From Cryptomeria japonica (taxonomy: Eukaryota; Streptophyta; Pinopsida; Cupressales; Cupressaceae): DNA of 64,000 bases. This document shows positions 62,600 through 64,000 of the stretch, one piece after another (position 1 is the stretch's first letter; every line of letters starts with the position of its first letter). The notes under the pieces were generated by a model. That model searched no databases, had not been told where the DNA came from, and was given only the letters and a program-made list of their open reading frames with translations. The stretch is from positions 211,582,997-211,646,996 of the forward strand of contig NC_081406.1 of assembly GCF_030272615.1 (NCBI RefSeq). Reading direction: 5' to 3'. The position numbers and the translations under genes are program-made.

Positions 62600-64000
62600 A
62601 GCACACATCTTTAGTTTACTTCATGAAGGGGAAAAACCCCTAATTCACCTCTCAAATAGGTAAATGTAGTCTTTGGTAAGGGCTTAGTGAATATGTCTAC
62701 TAGCTACTCCTTACTGGAAACATGTTGTAATTCAACCTCTCTATTTTGAACCTTCTCTCTCAAGAAATGATACTTGAGCTCAATGTGCTTAGTTCTAGCA
62801 TGCAATACCGGATTCTTGGAAATATTGATTGCACTAGTATTGTAACAAAATATACTCACCGGTTCAGATATAGGTACTTTGAAACCATTCAATACATGTT
62901 TCATCCAAATTGCCTGAGTGTAGTTCATAAATGCTGCCACATACTCCGCTTTAGCTATAGATTGAGAAGTACATCTCTGCTTTTTACTTGTCCATGAGAC
63001 TAGTCTTCCACCAAGAAAGAATGCTCCACTGGTTATTCTTTTTTGGTTGTCCACGTTACATCCCCAATCTGCATCGATAAATACCTTAAGATTAAAATCA
63101 GTTTCAATAGTCATTTCAGTAGCAGAAGTTGGTTCGGTTGGTTCAACAGTTTTAAGTAGACTATTGATTATGCTAGGGAGATACCATTCATGAGCCATGG
63201 ATCTCCACAATGGATACCACAATCCATTATCAACTATCCCTTTCAAGTATCTAATAATCCTCTTGACTTCTACCAAGTGGGATTCTCTTGGACTTTTTTG
63301 AAAATGAGCTACTTTGCCCACTGCATGAGCAATATTTAGTCTATTGTGCACCACATAGTGCAGCTTACCAATCATTGACTGGTACTCCTTCTCATTCACC
63401 AACGCTAAATCATCTTCCTTAGTCAATTTACAGTCGGTCACCATCGGTGTACCAATTGGTTTGCTCTCCTCCATGCCAAAGGTCTTCAATACCTCTTTGA
63501 CATACTTGGACTGAGTAATAAAGATACCCTCTTTCATTTGCTGAATCTGTAGACCAATGATGAACTTTATCTCTCCAATGAGAGACATCTCAAACTCTTT
63601 CTTCATTTCATCTACAAATGCATGGCTCATTTCATCATCTCCTCCAAAGATTATGTTATCTACAAATACTTCACATATCAGAATCTGATCAGCTTCAGAT
63701 TTCAGGTAGATGTTGCTATCCTCACTTGTTCTCTGAAATCCTATCTTCATAAGATGAGAGTGTAAATGTTCATACCATGCCCTAGGTGCTTGTTTCAATC
63801 TATACAAGGTTTTGTGTAATCTACACACCATGTTACTATCTTCTGATAAGGAAAACCCATCTGGTTGCTCAATATACGCTTCCTCTTCTAGGATTCCATT
63901 CAAGAATGTAGACTTCACATCCATCTGGTAAACCTTAAATCCCTTGAATGCTGCAAATGCAAGTAGCATTCAAACTCCTTCTAGTCTAGCCATAGGAGAA
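62600..64000 (-). CDS. Ty1/copia RT-RNase H, element B, partial (runs off the window)
   Basis: A frame of about 420 codons is open from the window edge region (63969) to a TAG at 62704-62706, with coding similarity continuing past it (LVDIFTKPLPK). Motifs: FKVYQMDVKSTFLNG (about 63910-63950), LKQAPRAWYEHL (about 63765-63800), catalytic FVDNIIFGG (about 63640-63665), YQSMIGKLHYV, DADWGCNVDN, SIAKAEYVAA, ARTKHIELKYHF. Two key residues are changed: the second Asp of the FVDD box is Asn, and the Asp of the CDNT motif is Tyr. A segment of about 40 residues (about 63105-63220) between GLWYP and FNLKVF is absent from element A. It is better preserved than A but unlikely to be active. Confidence 0.85.

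Overview
The window looks like a transposon graveyard from a large plant nuclear genome, most probably a conifer or another gymnosperm (inference). The reasons are: DNA that is AT-rich overall; nested LTR retrotransposons with very long LTRs; solo LTRs with intact target-site duplications; long reading frames that keep their frame while filling with nonsense codons; and Penelope-like elements with a GIY-YIG endonuclease, a class known in plants mainly from conifers (Dryad elements). I see no convincing host gene, tRNA, rRNA or CRISPR array.

Layout. 2-3530: an eroded, glutamine-rich reading frame of unknown function, split by a solo LTR (490-2066, duplication AAACT). 5721-15852: two Penelope-like elements head to head. 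The left one is on the minus strand and is split by a 4.1-kb solo LTR (7995-12103, duplication TCTCT); the right one is on the plus strand. Each ends in a hammerhead-ribozyme motif. 17383-25606: an old Ty3/gypsy element of Tat/Ogre type on the minus strand with two RNase H domains, its gag split by a solo LTR (23672-25308, duplication CATAT). 29730-42403: a full-length, fairly young Ty3/gypsy chromovirus with 3.9-kb LTRs (duplication CAAGG). The 4.1-kb solo LTR in the left Penelope element belongs to the same or a closely related family. 44.4-48.3 kb: non-coding DNA with several unrelated minisatellites. 50545-52608: another eroded, proline/glutamine-rich frame. 53107-64000: Ty1/copia elements of one family, mostly on the minus strand, with LTRs, a degraded polyprotein (A) and the 3' half of a better-preserved copy (B) running off the window.

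The most notable points are the hammerhead ribozymes of the Penelope-like elements and a window-wide pattern. In every family, nearly all in-frame stops are TAG or TAA where glutamine is expected, or TGA where arginine is expected, so they fit C-to-T change on the sense strand. Frameshifts are rare by comparison. Some stops are shared by paralogous copies, and the young chromovirus carries fifteen of them although its LTRs differ by only about 1%. The nesting gives a relative chronology: older Tat, Penelope and unknown-frame elements first, then solo LTRs, with the chromovirus the youngest insertion that can be dated.
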